In this document: one piece after another, positions 47,411 through 58,599 of the stretch
How positions within the stretch are numbered: position 1 is the stretch's first letter
Layout: each line of letters begins with the position of its first letter
Assembly (NCBI RefSeq): GCF_902459465.1
Contig: NC_047080.1
Coordinates: 11,630,866 to 11,694,865 of the forward strand
From: Asterias rubens
Taxonomy: Eukaryota > Echinodermata > Asteroidea > Forcipulatida > Asteriidae
Direction of reading: 5' to 3'
Length of the DNA stretch: 64,000 nucleotides
The notes under the pieces: generated by a model
Database searches by the model: none
The model's input: only the letters and a program-made list of their open reading frames with translations
What the model was told of the DNA's origin: nothing
Program-made: the position numbers and the translations under genes

Positions 47411-49802
47411 TTTTTTATTTTTTTGCTATCCATCCCACGTGTTTAGAGTTCAAGTTTGGTTATGGTTGGTGTCATTCCGTTTGAACTTATTCATTTAACC
47501 AGTTTTAAGTAGCATCACAATGCTGCGGGAAAAAACATGATAGTGATACCATTGTATACTCTGTATTTTCCCGAGTTCTGTGAAACAAATCACAGGCATA
47601 CTACTCGGGTGGGATTTGAACCCACGACCGTTTTGCAATTCTAGAGCAAGTTTCATTAGACCACCGAGATTGCCCGGTAGCTAGAGGCAGTTCGAATCCA
47701 ATGTTTTAGCAGCGGGTACGATTTAAGATAGTGATTATTTATCGAAAAGAGTTCTGAACTTACATTCCATTTTTGACTTTCAGTGAGGAAGCTTCATCGT
47801 TGAAGTGGTAGTAGCCCAAGTTATCAATCCCATAGGAGAAGTTGACAGCAGTGCCACCATAGTTGTCGTGTTGATAAAGGGTGATCTGAGGGGTCTCTCC
47901 AATATCCTTATTTCATTTTTAAAAATAAAAACGAAACAAAGAATGTTATTGTCCTTTTTCGGCCAACTGGGTCCATTTTAATAAAGCACGCATAACCACA
48001 CAACATTGCTAAGCACAGAAGCACAGTCAAAATTACATTACGTTTACATTAATGTGACTGGTGCCCTGCTCTATTTTTGATAAGCAAAGAAATTTATCAA
48101 GCAACATTTTCTGCTTAACAGGTTTACGAAATTGGGTCCAGGCTAACAACCACTGACCTTTAAAACAGCGATAAGAAAATCAAATATTTATGGAAATGTG
48201 TAAAACATCGATAATGTTTTTTACATTTTTGCTGTTGTAACTAATCAAGTTTCGCCAATTACGTCAGAAGGAAATTTAAGAGAAATAACTTACAGGATTC
48301 AGTTTCTTAAACGAAGAGAGCTGATCGTTTGATCCTTGCCATTCTCCAGCGTTAGCATAGTCACCTTCTTCTAAGATGTACTGTCTACCTTGATGATTTG
48401 CGTGTTCATATCCAATCCACCTAGTGAAAATAATGACAAAGAAGCCCAATTATTGTAAAAAAAAAAACAAAAAAAAAAATATAAGAAAAAACTTCTTTTC
48501 AAACCAACGATATAGCATCACTTTTTAACATATTTCCCGAAAACTAGAGACTGTACGAGTAATTATATATTTCTTTCAAACACTGAGTCACCATCCCTTT
48601 TAATCTTAAAACTAGGAATACCTTACTCTTCTAAACATTTTATGTTTGTTTCGCCATGATTCAATATAATTGTGTATACTTGATGACACGATGATAAGTA
48701 AAATTCAAACCAAACTTATTTTTTAAAATGAAATTGTTTTTGGGAGCAGATTAAGTTTTACTTACACACTTCCAAGAACCTTAATTGATGATATCCTATC
48801 ATTGAATCCAATGGAAGTAAGATCTGAAACGTCTCCAGTCACTTCTCGGGAAGCGCCTCCAAAGTTGTCGTCTTGGTAGATGATAATCTAAGACAATATG
48901 AACAAATTATCTCCTGTGAATGTATTTTTTGTAGTTGTGAATGATTTTACAAACGACCAGTTTTAAAAGACCTGATTTTGAAGCATATTTGAAACGTCTC
49001 CAGTCACTTCTCGGGAAGCGCCTCCAAAGTTGACGTCTTGGTAGATGATAATCTAAGACAATATGAACAAATTATCTCCTGTGAATGTATTTTTTATAGT
49101 TTTGAATGACTTTACAAAACGACCAGTTTTAAAAGACCTGATTTTGAAGCATACTTGTTTTCTTCCGTCAAATCACTTGTATCAAGAAGTTCAAAGATTC
49201 AAAATACAATTTGTGAAGTTCAAAAAAGTCCAGATCATAATCAAAAGTTATGATTTCTCAAGACTGTTTATTCCAAGTTTTAATCTTAATGAAAATTTAC
49301 AAAACATCGGAATGACACCAACTTACCTTTCCTGTCATCTTGAAGACGTAAAGGTTTAATAGGCTGAAAGAAAAATAATAAAACGAAGGAAGTTTAGAGG
49401 GTATTTTTCAACGATCTGAAAGCGATTGTATTACTTAGATCAGATCAGAACCATCATATTGTAATCGCCATGTTCCACTTTTTTATTGCTTGTTTTATGT
49501 TTTATATTTAATATATTTTCTTTAGATAGTGATTTGGTCCACTTTAGGGCAATCCCTAGGCAAATGTTTGTTCTTTTCATTTTGGTATGTCTCTAATGTT
49601 TTCGTATTTTCTAAATACATTTCAAGTATTTTGTTGCCGTGTGTTTTTGATGTATTTCCAGAGTATAGGACAGTCGGTGAGTGTAAAAAAAAAAAGCAAA
49701 AACCAAAACGCTTTAAATACTTACGATGTGCGAGATGTAAAGAACAACGGCTGAAATGGAGACCAGCAGCAGGTTATCGCTGTCTTGGAGCAGAACAGGG
49801 TG
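45813..49802 (-). CDS. Beta-gamma-crystallin/aerolysin-like pore-forming protein, intact
   Basis: Minus-strand exons: untranslated 49725 to about 49802; 49327-49363 (ATG 49336-49338); 48766-48887; 48294-48420; 47764-47906; 47122-47248; 45813-46325. Phases match throughout: 1044 coding bases, 347 residues. Residues 5-87 and 88-177 are two beta-gamma-crystallin Greek-key pairs (IIIYQDDNFGG, YEHANHQGRQ, LYQHDNYGG, LYEHSGYRGKQ; each with an SS[LIF] strand). Residues 178-347 resemble the aerolysin/ETX-MTX2 domain, with a Ser/Thr-rich alternating segment around the SVSNSFSVG stretch likely to form the membrane hairpin. No signal peptide, as in amphibian relatives (ep37, Bombina crystallin-aerolysin), which form pores or vacuoles in epithelial defence. 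Role here inferred. Exons of 122/143 and 127/127 bases with recurring phases suggest internal duplication of a two-exon crystallin unit. Confidence 0.85.
46612..46765. repeat. TGACGTCA-bearing MITE in intron 6 of the intact copy
   Basis: GCATTGACGTCATCC, CCGCCATCTTAGAG, TACGCGCGGCGCAC, GGCCAATGA and AGGGCGCCCTAC follow in the family order seen at 25930 and 63840. Confidence 0.65.
47366..47425. repeat. (TTTA)n microsatellite in intron 5 of the intact copy
   Basis: About 13 TTTA units. The open frame 47139-47498 reads through it and is not a gene. Confidence 0.95.
47525..47725 (-). repeat. tRNA-derived SINE, minus strand, in intron 5 of the intact copy
   Basis: Reverse of the element at 29440-29610: complement of the B box (GGATTTGAACCC), TTCTAGAGCA and GACCACCGAGATTGCC. 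Confidence 0.75.
47950..48207. repeat. Intron 4 segment duplicated at 50726-50980
   Basis: About 255 bases, from TTTTTCGGCCAACTGGGTCC to AATGTGTAAAAC, nearly identical in both places. It contains a member of the GCTTAGCA MITE family (47966-48137), but the copied segment is longer than the MITE. Confidence 0.9.
48825..49155. repeat. 165-bp tandem duplication carrying a truncated exon 3
   Basis: 48825-48989 and 48990 to about 49155 are near-identical. The second copy holds the acceptor side and roughly the first half of exon 3, but no donor, so it cannot be used as a normal exon. It lies in intron 2 of the intact copy. Confidence 0.9.
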
Positions 49803-49828
49803 TGAATGAAAAGAGTCAAGAGATGGAG

Positions 49829-49836
49829 TTTAAATA
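49829..49836 (-). promoter_or_regulatory. TATA box of the intact crystallin-aerolysin gene
   Basis: Minus-strand CTATTTAAA about 28 bases ahead of the predicted transcription start, matching the TATATTTAAA of the neighbour copy. Flanking sequence is conserved (GAACCAGT upstream, CACACCCTGTTC in the first exon of this copy). Confidence 0.6.
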
Positions 49837-50274
49837 GAATCAGCTTGACTGGTTCCATTTTTCCTCAATACGTAAAAGGGGAAATGAAAGACGGGTACCA
49901 GTATATAAATACAAGGCCAATTCGAAAGGTGTTTCCTGAACATTGGGGTCAACAAACATGTAAGCCCTGATTACTGAGTTCAACGAAATGCAAGAATTTA
50001 AAGTGACTATTAGTAAATATGCACAATTTCAAATAAATAGACCGTCCAAATCTTGCACGTGATCAATGTTTTATTTTTGAAACTTTCAAGGTAAAACGTG
50101 TTATTAAAGGAACATTATAAACTGACAGAAAACAAGTACACGGACACCCCAGTATTACAGTAAACAATAATCACACAATTCAAATTTATTTTCATACACT
50201 TAAATTTGCCCGCTGATGCTTTTTATTTTATTGCAACAAATTAAAACAAAATTTGAAAGCTACCTGCATCCTCA

Positions 50275-51309
50275 TTAAAGGCACTGGACACAAATTTATC
50301 CCCTTTGAAAGATGTATTCAAATCGCTTGAAATTCCATTTTAGTGCGATGTGATAAAGTTCATGTTCGTTTGCGTATACAAAGAAATCCGAAGCCATGGC
50401 AATGGTTTTGTTTTCGGTGTCCGTGCAATACGTGTACAAGCAACACTGGTTCCTGGTGTGGTTTTCTCTGGTGTTCCTGCACCTTGCACGTACACCTCTT
50501 GTTAGTTATTCGGCCTCCAGGTGATACCAGTATTTTTTGTCCCAGCTTTTGGAGACTTTCTTCTAATTCTGGAACTCTTCTCTGCAGCTAAACTTATAAG
50601 ATTGAAACTGAACTGAACCTTGGAAGTTGACAAACACTTGAACCTTAACACGAACAATGTCGCGTGTGATGTTGTCATTAGATGTAGGATTCGTTTAAAG
50701 AAGCTTAGCCTACTATCAAACTTCAATCCTTTTTCGGCCAACTGGGTCCATTTTAATAAAGCACGCATAACCACACAACATTGCTAAGCACAGAAGCACA
50801 GTCAAAATTACATTACGTTTACATTAATGTGACTGGTGCCCTGCTCTATTTTTGATAAGCAAAGAAATTTATCAAGCAACATTTTCTGCTTAACAGGTTT
50901 ACGAAATTGGGCCCCGGCTAACAACCACTGACCTTTAAAACAGCGATAAGAAAATCAAATATTTATGGAAATGTGTAAAACGGGAGAGCAATGGGAGAGC
51001 TGTTGACAGTATAAAACATTGTGAGAAACGGCTCCCTCTGAAGTAACGTAGTTTTGGAGAAAGAAGTAACTTTCCACTAAAATATTTGAATTTGGTTTCG
51101 AGAACTGGGAATAAAATTTTAAGGTCCCGAAATCAAGCATCTGAAAGCACACAACGTCGTGTGGCAAGGGACTTTCTCCGTCCATTATTATCTCGCAACT
51201 TCGACGTGAGTTCATATTTTCACAGGTTTGTTATTTTGTGCATTATGTTGAGATAAACCAAGTGGAAGACTGGTCTTTGACAATTACCAAAGGTGTCCAG
51301 TGCCTTTAA
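50275..51309. repeat. Split MITE enclosing duplicated segments
   Basis: A left end TTAAAGGCACTGGACAC at 50275-50291 is followed by the 435-base upstream block (50291-50725), the intron 4 copy (50726-50980) and then the body and right end of a 37310-type MITE (50981-51309, ending GTGTCCAGTGCCTTTAA). Confidence 0.7.
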
Positions 51310-51564
51310 AGGTGTTTATATCACCTGATACATGTATATTGACCTATTTTATCACGAGGTAGTACAAGGTGGTTCGTTTGTGTAAAGATAACAGCTGAAA
51401 TATACTTCCTTTTAGATCTGTGATATTTTAAATTTATTTCAAGTACCCGAACGATAGGCATTTAGACGTTGAACCCCATTTATGGTCCCTCTCGCGGAAC
51501 ATTGTGTATATTTAGAGGAAAAATACCCTGAACCTTTTCAAGGTACATTTTGAAGTTGTTTAGA

Positions 51565-52925
51565 GAACTGGGAGCTGCTTAAGCAGAAAATGTCGGTAAA
51601 CGATTTTCTGCTAAGCAGAAATGATCAGTTTACCATTCACTGTACATCTGGCATGGTAGTTTGACTGGTAACCTTATTCTGAAATGCATAACTTTGGTGT
51701 GTGCTTAGCTTGCTACTTGTTGTGATTAGGAGTTCTATGAACTTGGGCAACGATGTTATTGTGTTACAAATTAAATATTAAGAGAACATGAAATAAATTA
51801 AGTTTTAACATAAATCATCTTATCAGGTGATTGTTTATGTTCAATTTATCGAGCTCCATCGGTAACGTTTTGATGTTATCTGTTAAGCACATCTTTCCGG
51901 ACTTGTTGTTTGTAGCACAATGGTAGCCAACAGTCAAGGTGAGAGTTATATACCCTGTACCAAGGGTCTTTCGGGTTCAGGTTGTGGTTATACACTTTGC
52001 TCTGATGGGTTTTCACTTTCTGGAAAATGAAATTGAAAGTTTAAAATTTATCCTGCAATGAATAGTGAAAGTAAAAGCCGTATATTTGATAGCCCGGACT
52101 ATTAATTACTATCACCTGCAACCTATACATCTCAAATTGGAAGATTGCTTGCAGTGTTGATCCAAATATGTAAACAAACAAAACAAGACCAAACGGGTTT
52201 GCTACATTATAGTAAACAAACACATGTATAGGCTAATGAGTTAGACCTAGCCTGTTAAGACGTGTAGCAACTTAACTGCATCAGAAAGTAATCACGTGTA
52301 ATGCACTGATCTGAGAATGGTGCTCATAATATAAACAGCAAGAGGAAATGGGTTAGCACAAAAAGTATTTATCAGCTGTTCCTTTATTGACCTTTTCAGT
52401 TCAAAGGGGTTTCAACTTATAAAGACATAGGATTGATCTTCTGCAGGCTTCGAATTGATGATACCCAAGCCTACATCCGGATGAACTGTGAAAGGGGTAA
52501 CCCTGTTTCAGCCCTAGGAGTAGGTGGCAACGGCCTCTGGACAAAAATAATTGTAGCCCACACCTTGATGTGGCCTTCAGGCCTTGTGTGTCTGGCGACT
52601 TGCATAAAAAGAAAAAGAAAAAAGAAAGAAAAACAAAAGTATAAATGCTGTCACTACATAACCATGTTACATTCAGACAGCCGATTCAACTCCACCGAGC
52701 GGACATTCCCACAAAAGGGGGACCAATTTCATAAAGCATGTCAGCACAAAAGCTTGCTAAGCACAGAAAACTATTCCTAACCAAAAATAGGTTACCAACC
52801 TAAATACCGTACATGTACCATTGGTGTGACTGGTATATGTCACTATAATTGAATAGCAAATGCTTAGCAAATATTGCTAAGCAGAATTTGCTGTTAAACA
52901 GCTCTATGAAATTGGGTCCAGGCTG
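51565..52925. repeat. MITE and SINE fragments
   Basis: 51565-51752 and 52712-52922 are members of the GCTTAGCA / AATTGGGTCC MITE family (ends CCAATTTCATAAAGC and CTATGAAATTGGGTCC at 52720-52922). 52450-52610 is a SINE body related to 18565-18845 (GAACTGTGAAAGGGGTAACCC). Confidence 0.65.
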
Positions 52926-52929
52926 TGTA

Positions 52930-55900
52930 TAAATTCTGAAAACGGGTTGAATCTCAGACTTAACTGCAGTTCGTCAACCCCAGTGAGCCAGGCACCCCCC
53001 CCCCCAAGTTTCTGGCTAAGAACCTTAGCCCTAGCCCCATCTCTGGCCATAAACCACCTCAAGAGATCGAACAAATCACAAATGAATGGTTGTACAATAA
53101 TATCACCCCTAAGTTGTGTTTTTTTGTATCCGATTCCCCAACAGCCCCCCCCCCCCCCCTCTTACCAAAATGTTTTCTTAGGCGCCAGGGTTCCATGCAC
53201 CCCGATGCCAAGACCCATTCCCTCCCTAGCAATCCATTTGCAATCATAAAGTTATTTTAAGATTAAAAATTACCCCAATAAAATATTCAGTTTCAGTAAT
53301 TTCAATGTTTTTAAAACTCTTTCTATTTACGTCAGGTTATCTTAACTCAACACAAAAGAAAAATTTAATTTTAATTGGCAAGAGGTGTCCACTAGAAGAA
53401 AAAATTGCACCCGCGGGCACCTCCTTAAAAATTAATCTATTTTGCTAAAATCTATGTTTGTTAAAATAAAATAAAAATATTTAAATACTAGTAAGCTTAT
53501 ATACCTAGACAAGTACAAATGGGCTGTTGCATTGGTCACAGTTTAGAATTGTAAGTGCTGTTTACACGAATATTTTGAAGCTAGTTCAAATCACACAACA
53601 TAAAATAACATAAAAACACTTCTGACCAATGCGCTATACGCTTCTCATGCTCCAAGTTTCACGGACAACATTGACGCGACCGTAGAACACTAAAATCCTT
53701 CCGCGCACCGGTGACAGTAGTGCGCCTTTGCTGTGTTAACATTGGGAAACGAAAGACAAACACAATTAAGTTTTCCCTAATTGTTTTATTTTGGTCACTT
53801 TTCAAGAAATTAATGTTCACTTTTATTTAAAATGTACTTTTGCTTACATTTTTCAACAAGTAAAAGCCTCGCGAAGAAATATAATCAGGGGTAAACGGTC
53901 CAGCAATGCAATTTTGTTGTTTTTTCACTTGGTGTAATTAACACATGTAAAACGGATGTAATTACCATGCGACTCCTTCGTATTTTGCTGAACTAATTTA
54001 CGGAAATATTTCACAATTTTGCAAAATTTGGTCTAGCTATGGATTCAAGTGAACGCCTTAAATGGTATAGACCAAATGGAAACTGTTTGAAGCTGGAACT
54101 GGACGAGTAAAAATGCTGAATTTTGGAAGTGAAAATGTTGCACCATCTCGCCCTTTCGCCCGTCATGCCCGTGTGCCGTCCGCCAATCGCGGCCGTGTAA
54201 ATGCACGGGGGCTAGCGCTTCTTGGAGACGGCGAGACCGTACAGCTGCGAGCAAAGACTCTGGGTGTTGCTTGACGGCGAGTGTTGTGTTGGAACTTGAA
54301 ACAAGAGAGACAGTTTTAATAACTCCTAGCAGAATGAGGAATATTGTCGCCCTGGTGTGTTTCGAGTTCAAGACAAGGTCAAGCCTGACCAGGAGGGGGT
54401 GAGTTAATGAGTCAAGACAAACAAAAAGGTTCTTTTTAGAACCACCATTCTGACCAGTATTTACTAGGGACTACAATACAACTCTCATGAATGTTAGAGA
54501 TATTGTTTCAATGGTTTCTTACTGCAAATAAAGAGAACGACATGTTCAAGCTCTGTGTTGAAAACACCAGTTTATTATGTGAAAACACTTGCAAGTGCAA
54601 AGTGAAGGTTAGGGTATAATTTGTGTTTATATGAATGTGTACCCACAGAGTCACAAGCAAATACCTCTCAAACAGTAGTTTTTCTTCATGCTCAAGTTTC
54701 TGTGGGTAAAATGAACACATGAAGCAATTTGAACAAATACTTTGGACGATGCTTGTTTAGCAATAAGATTAAAATTAAAGCAATACGTACTGCAATTAAA
54801 GAAGAATGTTTTAACAGATAAACAATAAACATGAATGGTAAACAGTGACTTGTTTTAAAAGGGTATATTGTTAAAAGAAAAAAAACAGTGTTGTGAAAAT
54901 TGTGTTGATCTTTTAATACCATTACTACAATATATGATATTGTGCACAAATTTGTGTAGCCACATGCTAAAGACATGTAAGAATAACTTTAGTCGTGTCA
55001 TAATTTTTTTAATACATGCTCATTGTAGATAATTCAAACACAAATTGTAGCTATATATAGCCTGAATTGGAATGTGGCGTCCCTACTCAGCTATTGTTGA
55101 ACTCGCACTGCACACACCTGTTCACTCACGAACTGAACAATGAGACGGAAAGCTTCCAGCAGACGCAACCGCTTCGCTCGGAACTGATGTCATTCATTGC
55201 ATCTTCAAAAGAAATAGTAATACAATTTTCAAAGGAGATGAGAAAAAGAGGAAAACTACGCAACGCACCTAACAGGATTATAGGGTCTATTGAATTGCAT
55301 AACTTTAAATGACTATAGGAGAAAGCTGACTTTTGAACATTTCGGTTTGTTTATGCGCAATGCGATGCTAAGGCAAAACTCAACACCAACATTACTGACC
55401 TAAACAATCCACCAAACGACACAAGTGCACTAGAATTTAATACTACAAAAAATGTCACTGTAGGGGGAGTTTTACGAACTGACAAATTTAGTCTTTTTGA
55501 AAATTAAAATAATATTAGGAAGGAACAAGTTGGGTGCTTAGCCCAATTAGTATTTACTTTTAAACTCAAGTTCCAAGAGAGTGAATGATCGAAATAATGG
55601 ATGAACAAAGCCTCCTGGAGAGGGAATGAATGTTTGATAAAAGAGTGGATAGGCCTAAGGAGTGGTAACACCATGTATGTATCTTCTTGCCAGTTAGAGT
55701 TGTTCTTAGAGAACTGTCTTGCTTTATTCAAAATAGAAAATAAAAAAACAAAATAGAAATTACTTAAGAAGTATAGTTATTAAGTAACTATTTTGTAGGC
55801 TAACAGTTTTTAGTCTATTCACTAATAGTAATACCATTTCTCTTTCACACCAGTATAATTTTTTACATTTCAAAGTCTTGCTTTGAAGCTCTTTCCTTTT

Positions 55901-56200
55901 CTTTTGATGTCCTTACTCATGTCCATGACCGCCTTTTGTGGATTCATAAAAACCACTTCATCTGTCTTGGTTCGGAGATCATGAATGCACAGTATTCTCT
56001 TGCTGTGGTTTCTGTCATGTCTCATTTACACTCGCCAAAGGTAATCATTCTTCTGTGTGAATCAGGTATATTCACCTGTTTGCAATCAGGATGTGAGGTA
56101 ATTAAGTGTTTGTGTACAGAGCAGTTGAATTGTATTTTTCAATAGATGAAGTATTGGTTGCAGACTGTATGTGGTCTTCCATTGTCTTGAGGCAAAGCTA
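52930..56200. other. Intergenic stretch, no gene recognised
   Basis: C runs at about 52986-52995 and 53145-53158, a CpG-rich patch at 54150-54260, and a fragment of the AGAGAACTGTCTTGCT MITE at 55680-55735. The minus-strand frame at 54045-54371 starts at TTG and is not supported. Confidence 0.45.
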
Positions 56201-56219
56201 TTTTTCTCTTCAGGTGTGA

Positions 56220-58570
56220 GAATTATCTATCTTTCAACGACATTTTTCTTGACTTGATTCTTCCTTTGAAATTTCTTAATGTGGGTATTTGACACCATCT
56301 ACCATCTCTTGTTTGAAGAAACTTTGGTGGTCTGCCAGTGATGTCTTGAAGTCATGAAGACTCGGCTGACATTTCCTCATTCTTAGCCCTTTGTCTTAAT
56401 CAAGTAACATAACGCTCATCTTGTGTTGTTTTTTACATTGAAATTTCTTCATGTAGTATTTGCCACAAAGTCTCTTGTTTTAAGAGAATGATACCACCCA
56501 TGTCAGGGCCCCCCCCCCCCATATATCTTATAAATTCCACATTCAAGGGATTTAGATATAATTATAAAAAGGTGAGTAAACACTTGAATCTAGTTAAAAT
56601 AAAAAGTAATTTTCTACCTTTCAAGGTATACTATCCTGCTTATATAGTTTGTTGCCTCTGTGGGGTTATATTTTTAGGAAATTGTGGTATAAGTTTTACA
56701 AGTAAAAAAACCAATTGTTTATGATTGTAAATCAGAGCAATCTATTCAATTGTTTTTATTACTCTGTGACACTTCAAAACAGCTTTTTAGGGTTTTCTTT
56801 TCAACTGGGAAATTCTTACCCACAGTCCCCCTCCAAAGACTTCTTCTTATTTCCTAATCTCAGAGAATCTCTCTTTCTATGACCCTCAATCACTTCTTCT
56901 GAGACATACTCCACATCCCAGACAATAATTGTTTTGACAAAAACAATTCTTTTTGACAAAAGGTAAGTGTCTGGTATTGATAACTTCGTATGTCTTTAGT
57001 GGTTAATATTTTTGTAAGTAGTTAGTAAGGTACAATCGTAAGCATAAGATAAGTTAGTACAGTCTTATTTATTCACTTATTGTTTTTCTTGAACATTCCA
57101 GTCTCATCCTACATGTTAACTGTTGTATTTATGTGAGACAGTTTCTTTGGGATTTCTTCACTCCTTGGTATTCCTTACTTCTTATTCAATTTCTCTTCTC
57201 TGTCTCTGGAATTGAACCTATTTTTCTTCAGGCACTTTCATGATAATCTTTTTTTGTCAGAACTAAACAGCACAAGGTAAGATTCTGTACATTCATGGCT
57301 ACCATAAGTGTCAGATTTACAACTTCTTATGTCTTAGGTAATATCTTTGTAATATCTTAGGTGTGTTCTGTGTATAAGTTCAGTGGTTAATATTTGTGTA
57401 AGTAGAAGTAGAAGTAGAAGTAGAAGTATATAATCAGTAAACATGGTAAATGAGTAAGTGTAGACTATGGTGCAAATTATTTGTGTTTTTTTTTTAAATA
57501 TCCCCCGGACACTGTCCAACTGTCCCCTCCTTTCCGACATCCCATATGTATATTGTCCGTAACCTATTGATGTGCAAAAGTCACGAGACAGTTTCTTTGG
57601 GATGTCATCTCATCTTGAAAGTCCTTTCTTTTGAATTATCTTTAACAAATCTCTTCTCTATCTGTGGACCCTGGATGTCTTTGTCTAAGATGCAGTCCCG
57701 CATGACTTGTTGTCAGGGATAACTAATTTGAGGTAAGTTTCTGTGTACATGTATGGGTATTCATGAGTGTTTCCCACTCTGGTAGATATATTGTATATCA
57801 AACATTAAAGTTAAATTATTGTTAATATTTTGTAAGTAGTTAACCTACAGGTAATTCAATAAGCGTGATAATAGAAGTATATTCTATGGTGAAAATTATA
57901 TGTTTATTTGTGGGTTTTTCTTCCATGTCTTTTGTCCCTAACGGTCGATGTGAGAAACAACGCATGACAATTTCTTTGTACTGTCATCTCACTATATCCT
58001 CAGCTAAAAATCCACCATCTATTTTCATAATTCCTGTTTGATGTCAACAAAGGGTTCTGCCCTCTTTGACTCCTACCATCCCTGACCTAGTCCCCATTGG
58101 TATAGAAATAAGTACCTGTCTCACAAAGGTAAGTGTGTGCACCTGTCAGTTGCCATTAGCAACGGTAACAATGACAGTGTTATTCACTCTGGTGATACTG
58201 TTAGGGTACATTGTGTAAAGGTCATAAATGTAATAGTTGTGTATGTATGTATGTACGTAAAACGTTAGTAATTAGAAGAACTATGTACAGTCTCAAGATT
58301 ACATTTGTTTATCTACCTCTAATTTCTCTGGTCATCTTTCAACCCTAGGTATCAGTGACCTTCCTTTCACCTCATAAGAAGTTTCCTTTGGGTTGTCATA
58401 AAGCTACCCCCCCCCCCCCCTCTGCTTGTAAAAACCATCTTGATGGATGAGAATTAAGAAAGAAAATAGATGGTGCACAATCTATTTTCATCCTCAATTC
58501 AGATTCCTTTTTATCTCCCTCTTTCTTCCATTCATTTCCGAATATTTGGCCTTGTCATGAATAAGGTGAG
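56220..58570 (+). ncRNA. Array of pyrimidine-rich modules each ending in a splice donor
   Basis: Donor-like sequences follow at 56963 (AAAG|GTAAGTG), 57277 (CAAG|GTAAGA), 57733 (GAG|GTAAGTT), 58129 (AAAG|GTAAGTG) and 58566 (AAG|GTGAGTG). Each follows a CT-rich stretch, several of which contain GACAGTTTCTTTGGGAT or a variant (57137, 57586, 57965, 58375). After the donors the sequence is also alike (GTTAATATTTTGTAAGTAG). Acceptor-like tracts occur before short segments, e.g. TTTTTCTTCAG before 57233. None of the modules has a sustained reading frame. I read this as tandemly duplicated exon-intron modules, perhaps of a non-coding transcript on the plus strand. Function unknown. Confidence 0.4.
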
Positions 58571-58599
58571 TGTGTTCGAAATATTTGAATAAAGGATAC

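Noticed and set aside
54045-54371. Minus-strand 108-codon frame with a hydrophobic start
   Set aside because: Starts at TTG, has no ATG in a suitable place, and the downstream sequence has no family signature; probably chance in a CpG-rich patch.
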